Shown here piece by piece: positions 17,986 through 27,212 of a stretch of DNA of 64,000 nucleotides. The position numbers were made by a program, and so were the translations under genes. Source of the stretch: Rhizobium sp. L51/94 (lineage in GTDB: Bacteria > Pseudomonadota > Alphaproteobacteria > Rhizobiales > Rhizobiaceae); the NCBI RefSeq assembly GCF_019355555.1, contig NZ_CP072141.1, forward strand, positions 1,358,001 through 1,422,000, written 5' to 3'. Positions within the stretch are counted from its first letter, which is position 1, and every line of letters begins with the position of its first letter. The notes below the pieces were generated by a model. It saw only the letters and a list, made by a program, of their open reading frames with translations. It was not told the DNA's origin and made no database searches.

Positions 17986-20195
17986 TGCGCGACGATTTTC
18001 CAATATCGCAATTCGAGGAATTGAACTGCGGGATGGCGAATACGCGCCGGCGCACGATGCGGCGCGGGCCGCACCGCAAGGATCCGATCTTCACACCGAT
18101 CTTTACGTCTATCTTCTCGTCAATTGGTATTACCGGATCAATCTTCGGGGTCTCTGCGGCGTCGATCGCCGGCGCGATCGCAACGACGGCGGTCGTGACC
18201 GGGCTGCAGATGCTGCTGACGTCCAAGCCGAAGCTACCTACGCCTGACGATGGCAAGGTGCCGCTGACGCAGTCGACGCCCTATCGCCAATGGGTCGTCG
18301 GAACGACGCGCGTCGCCGGGGCCTATATGCTGTGGGAGGCCTTGGGATCCCGTCTGTTTGCCGTGCAGGCAGTCGCAGGCCATCGTATCCATGCCGTCAA
18401 TCGCTGGTATCTCCACGACGACCAGGTGACGATCCAGTCGGATGGCACGGTCAATGGGCTTCCGGATGGTCGCTATGGCTCCAGCCAGGTGCACCTATAT
18501 GCCCGTCTCGGCGTCAATCCGGAAACAGCGTACGACGTCATCGTCGGGTATTTGGGCGGTCAAGGTATATGGACAAGCGGGCATCGCGGCGATGGGCAGG
18601 CGTCCGTGGCGATGATCGCGACGACCCCGAAAGCGCAGGATTTCTCAAAGCGCTTTCCGTACAATATTCCGCGCCTGTCGGTCGAAATCGACGGCGCTTA
18701 TGTCTGGGACTTCCGGGATTCGGCGCAGGATCCGGCGAACCCTTCGACGTGGACATTTTCGAACAATTCAGTGCTCGTCATGTGCTGGCACTGGTGCTTC
18801 AACGAATTCGGCCACCGACGCGACTATAGGGTAGCGATCCTGCCGTTGCTCGATATGTGGATCGAGGAGGCGAACATTTGCGACGAGGCTGTGCCGCTGA
18901 GTGGCGGCGGCACGGAGAACCGCTACGAGTGCAACGGGTTCGATACAGCCGACCATGATCCGAAGATCGCGACCAACGCAATCCTGGCGTCCTGCGACGG
19001 TTGGATCTGCGAGCGCGGCGATGGCGCCCTCCTGCTCACGGTCGGAAAATTCCGCGAAAGCCGCGTTCAGGTCCTGACCGACGAGGATATATCCGGCCAT
19101 CAGGTGCAGTACGATGTCCTCTTCGAGGACGAGTGCAACCGCCTCATCCCGAAATTTACCTATCCGGCGACCGACTACACGACCAGCGACACGGACTTTT
19201 TCGAGGATATGTCGCGTCAGCTTTCCGCCGGCCGGGTTCTGGCGCAAGAGGCCGATTACGGCTGGGTCCATCAATGGCGCCAGGCGCGTCGTCTTGGCAA
19301 GCGTGAATGGTTACGCATCCAAATGCGGGTCAAAGGATCGCTTGATGTGCGGCTGTCCGGCGTCAATGGTATTTATGCTCGTTGGCTGCGCCTCGATACG
19401 CCCAACCGTATACCGCGGCTCGACGGCAAGCTGATCGAAAACCGCAAGTCGACGCTGAACCTCACCAAGGGCGGCTTCTCGATGGAGTTCAATCTCCATC
19501 CAGACAACATCGACGACTGGGCGCCGGCGACCGACGAAGGCCAACAGCCGCCGGTCCCGTCTGCGCCGAACGCAGCCGGCCTCGACACGCCCGTCATCAG
19601 TTCGGTGGTCGCCGTGCCAAACAATGGAACAGTTTATCTGCAGGTGACGATTAACGATCCGAACGACAGCAGCTTGACGCCGTCGGTTCGCTACCGCGTC
19701 GCTGACACCGGTGGCGGCGTTCCGGGGGGCTGGGTCGAAAAGGTTAATAATAGTGTCACACCCTCGGCTGGTTCTATCCTGCTGACGACCGATATCGTGC
19801 CATCCGACAAGGTGCTGGACGTGCAGGTCGCGTTCGTCAATGCCAAGGGACAGTACTCTGACTGGTCGGCGACCGAAGACGTCACGTCGACGTCTGACCC
19901 GACACCTCCCGGTCCGGTGACGAGTGTTTCGGTTACGCCTGGAACCGGCACGGCGACCTATGCCTGGACCGCGCCGAACAGCGCAAACTATTCCGGCTCC
20001 CGTCTTTACTGGAACACGACAAATAGCTTCAGCACGGCCACGGCCGTCGCGCCGCCAACCTATGGTGGTCCCGGCCTAGTCTATTCCAAGGCCGTCACCC
20101 TGACCGCTGGTGTCAAATACGGATGGATCGTTCCGTTCAATCGCTCCGGTGTCGCCGGCACACCGGTCGCAACCGGCGTATTCACCGTTACCTAA
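17985..20195 (+). CDS. Tail tip attachment protein (gpJ-like)
   Basis: 736 residues from ATG 17985 (overlap with previous stop); ATG 18033 is an alternative start. After a basic segment there are two hydrophobic stretches (about 45-75, 'SIFGVSAASIAGAIATTAVV'), then a long body with many Trp/Tyr ('VLVMCWHWCFNEFGHRRDY') typical of the J/host-specificity family. The last ~190 residues carry two fibronectin-III-like modules ('PPVPSAPNAAGLDTPVIS' and 'TPPGPVTSVSVTPGTGTATY'), used to project receptor-binding parts. It is the central tip that organises fibres. Confidence 0.8.
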   Translation: MRDDFPISQFEELNCGMANTRRRTMRRGPHRKDPIFTPIFTSIFSSIGITGSIFGVSAASIAGAIATTAVVTGLQMLLTSKPKLPTPDDGKVPLTQSTPYRQWVVGTTRVAGAYMLWEALGSRLFAVQAVAGHRIHAVNRWYLHDDQVTIQSDGTVNGLPDGRYGSSQVHLYARLGVNPETAYDVIVGYLGGQGIWTSGHRGDGQASVAMIATTPKAQDFSKRFPYNIPRLSVEIDGAYVWDFRDSAQDPANPSTWTFSNNSVLVMCWHWCFNEFGHRRDYRVAILPLLDMWIEEANICDEAVPLSGGGTENRYECNGFDTADHDPKIATNAILASCDGWICERGDGALLLTVGKFRESRVQVLTDEDISGHQVQYDVLFEDECNRLIPKFTYPATDYTTSDTDFFEDMSRQLSAGRVLAQEADYGWVHQWRQARRLGKREWLRIQMRVKGSLDVRLSGVNGIYARWLRLDTPNRIPRLDGKLIENRKSTLNLTKGGFSMEFNLHPDNIDDWAPATDEGQQPPVPSAPNAAGLDTPVISSVVAVPNNGTVYLQVTINDPNDSSLTPSVRYRVADTGGGVPGGWVEKVNNSVTPSAGSILLTTDIVPSDKVLDVQVAFVNAKGQYSDWSATEDVTSTSDPTPPGPVTSVSVTPGTGTATYAWTAPNSANYSGSRLYWNTTNSFSTATAVAPPTYGGPGLVYSKAVTLTAGVKYGWIVPFNRSGVAGTPVATGVFTVT

Positions 20196-20207
20196 TCGAG
20201 GAAAGAC

Positions 20208-21992
20208 ATGGTCAACCTTGCTGTTAACATATGGGCTGATGGCCCTTCATCTGCGCCCCTAGAGCCGTTCAAGGCCGATATACGGGAATGGGGTACGTGG
20301 ATTGAATCATTTCTGGCTTCGATTGGCGCGAATAGCGGCTCTGTCTACACGTCCCGCAGTTCTCTTTATGCTGATCTTGCCCACGCAGCCAATTCGATGG
20401 CCTGGGTTATCGGTGACGCGACAGCAGCATATAACGGCATCTACACGAAGTTGGGCGGTTCAGGGGCTGGCTCATGGTCCCGCATTGCCGATCTTCCATA
20501 CTCATTTGTTGTTGCATCAGACGCAGGCACCGGATCGCCCAATGCAATTCAAGCAACGACACCTATCCCAGTTTCGCCCTCGCAAATAATTGTTCTTTCC
20601 ATCTTCGAAAATAACGATTCTTCGCCGGTGACAATTGCCTTCAATGGCGGATCGCCGCTCACGGTGAAGGACTTTCAGGGTAAGGACGTAGTTCAAAATG
20701 AACTGATCGGCGGAAGTGTCGTGACCGGAGTAATCAAGGGGTCGACGTTCCGGTTGCTGTACGACCAAAATTATCCTTACGCAAAAGCGACCAATACGGG
20801 TGCCGGCACAGCGGATGCTATTCAGGCGACTATCCCTGTAGGGGTTGATTTCAACTCGTCCAATAGCCTCATCAGCGTCAATGTCGTCGCGCCGAACACG
20901 ACAACCACGCCTACGATCGCTTTCAATGGTGGAAGCGCGTTGGCGATTAAGACCAACAGTGGCAATAGCCCAGTCGTCGGTGGCCTTGTCGGAAACCTTT
21001 TGGGTTTTGTATCGGGATCTACCTTCCGTCTTATCAGCGATCAAGCCAGTGCTGCCATCTTGGCTGGTGCGGAAGCTGCAGAACAGGCGGCATCTGACTA
21101 TGCTGACTTTGCCCGGAATAATTGGGCCGTCATGGGACCGTTCACGGGCACTGGCGTTGCCGATGATCTTTATCCGCTGACGATCGATCCTGGGTCCGCT
21201 AACAACATGTTCCCTATCATGGGGCGCACAGCGCAGATGATTTCGACGGGGGACTACGGACTTGTATACGTTTCCGGCGCGCCAAAAATAAAAATCAGCG
21301 TGCCGCTTGGTGTGCTTTTTGAAGTGCGCGTGTCGAATGCGATACCTATCGGGACGCCTCCTGATGGATCAGTCACAGAAGAAAAACACGCGACTGGTGG
21401 CGTAAGCACCAGAGCGCTGGCGAACAACGCCGCAACCTACGCCAAGATGCAGGCTATGTCCGCGCTTCGATTGCTTGGCTCGGTTGTTGGCGGCATCGTT
21501 AGCGAGATAACGCCGGCTGTTCTACGTGACAGTTTCTTCCCGATCGGCTCAGTTATAGATAGCGTTTCTACGACGTATGCTAGTGCAGGCGCTATAACAA
21601 CCATTATCCCTGCTGATAACAGCGTTCCTCAGATCGGAGAGGGAACGATGATTATGTCCCTGTCCATTACGCCGAAGAGCACCAGTAATAAGCTGCGCTT
21701 GCGCGTCAGTGGAATTGGGTCGTGTGGGGCTGTTTCATCGTGGGCGGTATCGTTGTTCAAGGTGGGTACGGCGAATGCACTCGACTGCGTGCCTATGAAT
21801 ACCAAGGTAGCAGGTACTACCGATAACTTTTTTTTCGAACACGAGTTCGTTCCTGCGTCAACCACGTTGCAGAGTTTTCAAGTAAACGCGGGACCTGGTG
21901 GCGCGACATCCCTTGTTCTTAACCTTCCCGCGAGCGGAGCGGGTGCGGCAGGCGCGCACTGCACATTCACCATTGATGAAATAAAGGCTTGA
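20208..21992 (+). CDS. Tail fibre protein with internal duplication
   Basis: 594 residues. The N-terminus holds 'SSLYADLAHAANSMAWVIGD' and 'GIYTKLGGSGAGSW', a block shared by many rhizobial phage tail fibres and likely the attachment to the tip. Two related ~87-residue units follow (about 101-187 and 192-279). The centre is a short Ala-rich helix ('AAILAGAEAAEQAASDYADF'), then 'DGSVTEEKHATGGVSTRALA', a trimerisation-type motif, and a beta C-terminal receptor-binding head. Base composition becomes more AT-rich from here to about 26,100. Confidence 0.8.
   Translation: MVNLAVNIWADGPSSAPLEPFKADIREWGTWIESFLASIGANSGSVYTSRSSLYADLAHAANSMAWVIGDATAAYNGIYTKLGGSGAGSWSRIADLPYSFVVASDAGTGSPNAIQATTPIPVSPSQIIVLSIFENNDSSPVTIAFNGGSPLTVKDFQGKDVVQNELIGGSVVTGVIKGSTFRLLYDQNYPYAKATNTGAGTADAIQATIPVGVDFNSSNSLISVNVVAPNTTTTPTIAFNGGSALAIKTNSGNSPVVGGLVGNLLGFVSGSTFRLISDQASAAILAGAEAAEQAASDYADFARNNWAVMGPFTGTGVADDLYPLTIDPGSANNMFPIMGRTAQMISTGDYGLVYVSGAPKIKISVPLGVLFEVRVSNAIPIGTPPDGSVTEEKHATGGVSTRALANNAATYAKMQAMSALRLLGSVVGGIVSEITPAVLRDSFFPIGSVIDSVSTTYASAGAITTIIPADNSVPQIGEGTMIMSLSITPKSTSNKLRLRVSGIGSCGAVSSWAVSLFKVGTANALDCVPMNTKVAGTTDNFFFEHEFVPASTTLQSFQVNAGPGGATSLVLNLPASGAGAAGAHCTFTIDEIKA
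20508..21044 (+). repeat. Two in-gene ~87-codon repeats
   Basis: Unit 1 (20508-20768) and unit 2 (20781-21044) share 'AGTxxxxAIQATxPxxV', 'TIAFNGGSxLxxK' and 'GSTFRLxxDQ' in the same order. They are clearly related at protein level but diverged, so the duplication is not recent. Confidence 0.8.
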
Positions 21993-21996
21993 ACCA

Positions 21997-23373
21997 ATGA
22001 GCAATTTAGTTCCCTCGTCAGTGCTGGCTCCGTTCACCCTCGTTGCCGCGCCAGCGCTGCGTACAACAGATGCCCGCTTTTGGGACAAACCGTCAATTCG
22101 CGACTTTGATGTCGGCGATACAGATCAAGGCATTTCACTTCAGTCGGCAATCAATGCAGGCGCATCTAACAAGAAATCTGTTTATATCCCTGCGGGCGAT
22201 TATACCGTGGCGACAGGCGTTACCTTGAGTAGCGCCTTTGGTGTGCAGGGTGATGGAGACGGTCGTTCAACGATTACAACCGTCGACTTCAATGGGCCGT
22301 TGTTCTCTATTCTGACTACAGGCACATCCATCGAAAACTCTTTCATGAAAGATTTGAATGCTCGTGCCTATTTCACCTCTGATGCCGTTGCTGGTGATAA
22401 TGCTGCTTTCCTCGAATATGCGAATGGTTCCCCAAACTATATCCAGCATAACAAATTTAAAGGCATCGGCATCGAGGGCTTCCCAGCCGGGTTCCGTGAT
22501 GTTGCGACGACGGGCGAAACCGGCTTTGGCCGGGAAAGCTATGTAAACTGGACGCGGTATGAAGATATTCGCATCACAACTTTTTCGCGATCGGTAAAGG
22601 TTGCATTTGATTTCAGGGCCGGTTCGGGCACAGGAAACGTCTTTACTGGCTTTGATACCAATGTCGGGGGGCGTGATGCAGACGGCGTCAGTAGACCAGG
22701 AACTGTCATGCGAGTGGGTGGGGTCGGCTGTGTGGTTGGCGACATCATTATCAGCAACTCACATCTCGGTGGGTATCCGGGCTCAGTTCTTTTCGAGGGC
22801 GCAGTTGGAACGGCATATCGACAGAGAATAGGTGTTGTCGGTAGCCAGTTGGATGCTGGTCTAGACTATGCGTTTTCGCTAGACGCAGCAGGCGTTGAGT
22901 GGACGAACTTGGTATTCAATGGCAATAACGTCGGCGGCAATGCTCACATAGCTGATAATATGCCGGCGATAAGATCATCTATCGTTGATGACCAAAATGT
23001 CTCTCATTGGCGTTCGGGACACTTTGTTAGAGATCTACCTGCGGGTCCGCAGACTATCCAATTTTTCGATGTCGCAGTTGGTGACTACGATGGGACGTTC
23101 TTGACAATAACAGCAAGTGGTCTGGTACCGGGGGTCTCAGGAGGAGTGACGATCTGGCGCGGCACGATCTCTAGGACTTCTGCTAATGGCGTGGTCTCTG
23201 TGCTGGACAACAACATCCAAAACCCAGCGAATGCAGCATTTTTTGTAATCGGTGTTGCACCAACCTCCTACGGCGCACGTGTGACGGTAGCTTTGGCGCC
23301 AACCTCAGCAGGAGGGTACGTCGATGCTCAGATCCAGGCTATCGGCGGCAAGGTGAAAATTGTGCGAATTTAG
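21997..23373 (+). CDS. Pectate-lyase-like beta-helix tailspike
   Basis: 458 residues. The N-terminal 'IRDFDVGDTDQGISLQSAIN' and 'KKSVYIPAGDYTVATGVTL' form the start signature of the pectate lyase superfamily right-handed beta-helix ('...Da..Aa...g..v..P.G.Y'). The body is rungs rich in Asn, Gly and Ile. Phage proteins of this type bind and often cut surface polysaccharides. No catalytic residues can be named from sequence alone. It lies four bases after the fibre gene, so the virion may carry both a fibre and a spike. Confidence 0.75.
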   Translation: MSNLVPSSVLAPFTLVAAPALRTTDARFWDKPSIRDFDVGDTDQGISLQSAINAGASNKKSVYIPAGDYTVATGVTLSSAFGVQGDGDGRSTITTVDFNGPLFSILTTGTSIENSFMKDLNARAYFTSDAVAGDNAAFLEYANGSPNYIQHNKFKGIGIEGFPAGFRDVATTGETGFGRESYVNWTRYEDIRITTFSRSVKVAFDFRAGSGTGNVFTGFDTNVGGRDADGVSRPGTVMRVGGVGCVVGDIIISNSHLGGYPGSVLFEGAVGTAYRQRIGVVGSQLDAGLDYAFSLDAAGVEWTNLVFNGNNVGGNAHIADNMPAIRSSIVDDQNVSHWRSGHFVRDLPAGPQTIQFFDVAVGDYDGTFLTITASGLVPGVSGGVTIWRGTISRTSANGVVSVLDNNIQNPANAAFFVIGVAPTSYGARVTVALAPTSAGGYVDAQIQAIGGKVKIVRI

Positions 23374-23477
23374 GACATATCAGTTGATGCTGACCACGTC
23401 CTGATTTGCAACCTTGTCTCTAAGCCATATCCAAGGTAGCACGGCAGTCGGCGTATATCTCTACAGTGGAGAGAACT

Positions 23478-25853
23478 TTGACGATTCAAATTTTGCTGAC
23501 GGCCATATTTTCTGCTTTTGCCTGCATTCTTCTGCCTGGGTGGGGGATGAAGCAGATCTTGCAGAGGAATGGCGTAAAATTCAGGACTGAAGCGATTTCA
23601 GGCTTACTGTCGGCATTCTCTCTGGGCGTTATCATCAATGCGATTGTCTATATCGCAATCTGGACTATTGGTAGTTCTGACAGGCCATTTCGTCTAGCGG
23701 TAGTGGTAGTCGGGATAAATTTACTGATAGGTATCTTGGGTGTTTGGTTTTCGGGGCTACCTAAATTCCGCATAGATCGAAGACTCGCAGTGCTGCTGCT
23801 GGCAGGATCCGCGATCGGATTTTTTGCCGCTTTTCGCTTCCCGAGCACGCTTGATTCGGTCCAAATATTTCAAATCCAAACCTTTATGCTGAAGACAGAT
23901 GGCGGGCAACTAGTTGACGGCGGCCCCTTCTTGGCGATCTGGAAGCTATTGTTCGGCGGCCTTGGTGTTCCAATGCAGTCCGGGTTTGCGGGGTTAACAC
24001 TCGTGCCCTCCCTGCTCGGATGGTCGCTTCCAGTTACTACGGTTGCCGCTGGCAATAAGGTTTTGCTTTTCGCTCTGGCCGCAATCGTTTCGCTTTATTC
24101 GGCGAGACAGTTTGGCTTGAGGCCGACTCTTCTTGCGGCGCTTCTAGTTTTTGTTAATTTCGCACTTAGCCAGTTTGGCCTCTATGGTCTGTTTGCTACG
24201 GGAAAGGACTCAATATTCTCCATTCTCATGGGCATCGCGTCCGTTGCTGCACTAATTGGCGACGATGAAAAGTCGAACGAATCTGGTCTGTTTATGTGTG
24301 CCGCCATCCTGCTCGGCGCGGTAACAGTCCCATTCCTGCTGCTATTTTGGGCACTCTACTTCGTTTTTTCCGGAGGAGCCATTTTCAATCGCGCAATCAG
24401 GCAAGCGGCGTGGTGCATATGCCCGTTGGTAATTTCTGTCGTTGGCGTTCATGCGGCCTTTGCTGCGCCGGGTACTCACCCGCTTGGTCTGCTGCCTGCC
24501 GTTGTTGCGGGTTTTGTTTTTGTTGCCGTGCTGGCTTGGGTTTCCAGACTGATAGATGGAAGGATGCTGCCGGTCTCGCCGTCGCTTTTGTCCGTTGCTT
24601 CAGTATTCCCAGCCGTCTGCTTGATCGGGATATCGCTTATGATGCCGGTAACCGGGCACATCATCATGGGTTATGAGGATGGCGCTCCGATAACTGTTTC
24701 TCATGCTCCACTCGACGGGACCACAACCGCGATCGGTTTTCTCTTGGGGCAATATCCGACCAACAACCCATGGCTTTCCGTACTATTGATAGTTGTGTTA
24801 GCCTTGGCTCCAATGCTATCGACAAGGCTTCGGACACCTTTCAATCTAGCATTGTTCTCATTCCTTCCATTGGCAGCAGCTTTCGCCATTGTGAACGTCA
24901 AATTCGGCATTCACATATTGCCGGACTTCAACCTTTGGGACATCACGCGTGACACCGTGCAATGGTTCGTCGGTGCATTCGGCGCGCTGCTGGTCATGAT
25001 TGGGCTGGCTGCTGTTCTTCCGGGAAATCGCTCAGCTATTGCCGCCACAGCTATTGCATCCCTCGTTTTCATCGGGGGAACATTTCAGAATTATCAACAC
25101 CATCTATGGCTTCTAACTCAGTCGCCAACAATTACATCATCCGGCGGCTTTGATGAGCCGGTATCTGCTTTCGGCATGGATTACACTTGGCGGCAGGGTC
25201 GATATCTTCCCCTCTACGTGTCCTCAGGTTCTGACTTTGACCCGAATTTCTATTCGTATCAAATGTTTGGTGCAAAGTCGGTCGCCCACTTTGAGCCTGG
25301 CGTTGTCGGACGCGAGAAAGAGCAGGTCTTCTTCGTAGGGGCGAACGACGCTGTTGCGATCCTCTCTGCGGCCCAGAAGGCGAAAAGCAGCGGATCGGCA
25401 CAGCCAGTTGGGAAGAATTCCTTCGTTTTGAAGGTCTCAAACGACGGCAAATCAGCCTTCGATTATTCATCGCTTCCGGAGGTCGTTGTAGAACCAATAG
25501 GAACGTTCAATACAGAAGCTTCCGGGGGTACCTCGTTTGCGTGGGCATCTCAGGAAGCTTCATTGCGAGTAACCAAAATTTCGCAGCCAGGATCGAAGTA
25601 TTGCCCTACAGTGAAAATTGTAAACGCATGGGCCGATCCTGACCTTACGGTAAGGTTGTCTAGTAATCTTGAAAGCCAGATATTGCCAGTCGCCAAAGAT
25701 ACGTCATTCGATCGTCCGGCTGAACAAAAAATATGTTTGCAACTGGATGACAATGGCAGCGGGATAATCAATTTAAAGTCTAATCACCCAGCGAAACAGT
25801 TCCCGAACGACACGCGGACCGTGGCCTTTGGCCTAGTATGGCCCGTCAAGTGA
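23478..25853 (+). CDS. Large polytopic membrane protein, unknown (GT-C-like?)
   Basis: 791 residues from TTG 23478, chosen for GGAGAG just upstream; GTG 23466 is an alternative. About the first 530 residues contain a dozen or more hydrophobic helices; the last ~250 are hydrophilic and probably periplasmic. No motif I recognise is conclusive. The shape resembles GT-C glycosyltransferases that phages use to modify surface polysaccharide, but neither GtrA nor GtrB partners are present. Base composition is clearly more AT-rich than the flanks (31 of 60 bases G+C in one hand-counted line), and the gene interrupts the tail-lysis order. Both suggest an acquired cargo gene. Confidence 0.7.
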   Translation: MTIQILLTAIFSAFACILLPGWGMKQILQRNGVKFRTEAISGLLSAFSLGVIINAIVYIAIWTIGSSDRPFRLAVVVVGINLLIGILGVWFSGLPKFRIDRRLAVLLLAGSAIGFFAAFRFPSTLDSVQIFQIQTFMLKTDGGQLVDGGPFLAIWKLLFGGLGVPMQSGFAGLTLVPSLLGWSLPVTTVAAGNKVLLFALAAIVSLYSARQFGLRPTLLAALLVFVNFALSQFGLYGLFATGKDSIFSILMGIASVAALIGDDEKSNESGLFMCAAILLGAVTVPFLLLFWALYFVFSGGAIFNRAIRQAAWCICPLVISVVGVHAAFAAPGTHPLGLLPAVVAGFVFVAVLAWVSRLIDGRMLPVSPSLLSVASVFPAVCLIGISLMMPVTGHIIMGYEDGAPITVSHAPLDGTTTAIGFLLGQYPTNNPWLSVLLIVVLALAPMLSTRLRTPFNLALFSFLPLAAAFAIVNVKFGIHILPDFNLWDITRDTVQWFVGAFGALLVMIGLAAVLPGNRSAIAATAIASLVFIGGTFQNYQHHLWLLTQSPTITSSGGFDEPVSAFGMDYTWRQGRYLPLYVSSGSDFDPNFYSYQMFGAKSVAHFEPGVVGREKEQVFFVGANDAVAILSAAQKAKSSGSAQPVGKNSFVLKVSNDGKSAFDYSSLPEVVVEPIGTFNTEASGGTSFAWASQEASLRVTKISQPGSKYCPTVKIVNAWADPDLTVRLSSNLESQILPVAKDTSFDRPAEQKICLQLDDNGSGIINLKSNHPAKQFPNDTRTVAFGLVWPVK

Positions 25854-26102
25854 ATCCAACATTGCAGCACTAATATTGGTGGGCCGAGATGGCCCATCAA
25901 TTACTTCTGACCTGTCGTTCACGCAAAGTGAAATAGCCAGATGCAGTAAAGCTGGACCAGCAACCGTGAAGCATATTGCCGCTAAAAGAAATGCGCTTTT
26001 TAGGTTGTAATCCACTCTAGCAAAAACTCCAGGCGCGATGGGAGTGGATAACGTGGATACGATGCACGTTTGTTTCAATGACACTCCCCAAAAATAGATC
26101 AA
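25833..26102 (-). pseudogene. Possible remnant of a membrane protein
   Basis: An open frame of 89 codons, tail-to-tail with the large membrane protein gene. It reads as two hydrophobic stretches ('SAFLLAAICFTVAGPALLHL' is the clearer) and starts only with TTG, without a clear ribosome site. It might be the end of a truncated flippase- or polymerase-like gene brought in with its neighbour, or chance. Evidence is weak. Confidence 0.2.
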
Positions 26103-26260
26103 TCCGCCCGCCAGATTTCAAAAATGATCTTTAAAACGAGCTGCAAAGACATCTGAAGTAAGGCTGTAGGCCCTACTGCCATCCCCAGCAATGGTGCGGT
26201 GAGGCGAAGCTTTGCCTCATCATCACGACTGAACGCGCCTTCTCCAAGTAAGGACATCCC
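25854..26260. other. AT-rich intergenic stretch with dyad
   Basis: About 400 bases without a convincing plus-strand gene. At 26200-26219 there is a 20-base dyad (TGAGGCGAAGCTTTGCCTCA) that is palindromic except for one G/T pair, 41 bases before the holin gene. A related pattern, GGCGAAGC...GCTTTGCC, recurs inside the holin gene near 26292-26312. It could be an operator for lysis gene control or a weak terminator; no T run follows. Confidence 0.4.
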
Positions 26261-26575
26261 ATGCCTTCCGAGCCACAGCCCATCAAAGGGGCGGCGAAGC
26301 GCAGCTTTGCCGCGTCCCTACGCGCGTTCGGCCTAGAGCCGATCGATCACTTCGCCCACGTCTTCAAGCGTGCCATGAGCGTCAAGCTCATCCTGATCGC
26401 CGCTGCATTCTCCGGCCTTGAGGTGGCGTTGCCATATATCGACGAGTGGATCGTCATCCCGCGCGGTCTGTTTGCGGCGATCTCTGGATTCACCACGATG
26501 GGCGCCTGCGTCGCCAGACTTACAGTTCAGTCCAAAATGACCATGCCGAAAGGACCTGAAGATGCCGATCAATAA
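26261..26575 (+). CDS. Putative holin
   Basis: 104 residues just before the muramidase gene and overlapping it by 14 bases. A basic N-terminus is followed by two hydrophobic segments (about 42-60, 'KLILIAAAFSGLEVALPYI', and 63-83, 'WIVIPRGLFAAISGFTTMGA') and a polar tail. This is the class II holin layout: small, two spans, directly upstream of the lysin. Holins time lysis by opening the inner membrane. The family itself is not certain, so the call is by topology and context. Confidence 0.7.
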   Translation: MPSEPQPIKGAAKRSFAASLRAFGLEPIDHFAHVFKRAMSVKLILIAAAFSGLEVALPYIDEWIVIPRGLFAAISGFTTMGACVARLTVQSKMTMPKGPEDADQ

Positions 26576-27212
26576 ATCGACACCAAGAGGTAAGGCCGCC
26601 GTCGCTGCGTCTGTCGTTGCGGCCGGGATTACCGGATGGGCGACATTTACCGGGAGTCATCTGACGCCCGCCAAGCCGTCGATGACGCCGGCGCTCATTC
26701 ATCAGGCGATCGACCAGGGTGTGACCCCGCCGGCTGTGTTTGCCGCTGTTACCCTCATCAAGAAGTGGGAGGGGCTGCGCACCTCGGCTTACCTCGATAT
26801 GGTGGGCGTGCCGACGATCTGCTACGGCGAAACGCTGCTCGACGGCAAGCCCGTCAAGCTGGGCACCATGCGAACGGAAGCGGCATGCGAGGCCATGCTG
26901 ATCACCCGGGTCATCCGCGACTATTACCTGCCGCTCGTCGATGGCGTCAAAAACTTCGCCAAGGCCCCGGATAGCGTCCAGGGCTCGATGACGTCACTCG
27001 GCTACAATATCGGCACGAGCGGTGCGCGAACCTCGTCCTCGGCGAAGGATATCAGCCGCTATGACTACAAGGCCGCCTGCGAAGACTTGTCAAAGTTCAA
27101 CCGTGCAGGCGGCCGGCCTATTCAGGGCCTCACCAATCGTCGCGGCATGGGCGATCCAGGCCGGGTCGGAGAGGGCGAGCTCTGCGTTTCGGGTCTGCCG
27201 GGAGCCCGCTGA
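26562..27212 (+). CDS. Endolysin, GH24 muramidase
   Basis: 216 residues. Cleaves the MurNAc-GlcNAc bond of peptidoglycan. The T4-lysozyme triad is present with exact spacing: Glu70 ('KKWEG'), Asp79 ('YLDMVG') and Thr85 ('PTICYGE'). Residues 12-32 ('AAVAASVVAAGITGWATF') form a weakly hydrophobic N-terminal segment rich in Ala/Gly, as in signal-arrest-release endolysins that leave the membrane when it depolarises. Then 'SVQGSMTSLGYNIG' is the usual GH24 helix. Stop overlaps the next start. Confidence 0.92.
   Translation: MPINKSTPRGKAAVAASVVAAGITGWATFTGSHLTPAKPSMTPALIHQAIDQGVTPPAVFAAVTLIKKWEGLRTSAYLDMVGVPTICYGETLLDGKPVKLGTMRTEAACEAMLITRVIRDYYLPLVDGVKNFAKAPDSVQGSMTSLGYNIGTSGARTSSSAKDISRYDYKAACEDLSKFNRAGGRPIQGLTNRRGMGDPGRVGEGELCVSGLPGAR

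Noticed and set aside
20208..23373. A diversity-generating retroelement acting on the fibre or spike genes
   Set aside because: No reverse transcriptase gene and no template repeat with adenine substitutions were seen in the window.
27120..27212. The end of the endolysin looked frameshifted because the last 25 residues are Gly/Arg-rich
   Set aside because: The frame stays open to a stop overlapping the next gene, and 'RVGEGELCVSGLP' is an acceptable GH24 C-terminus.
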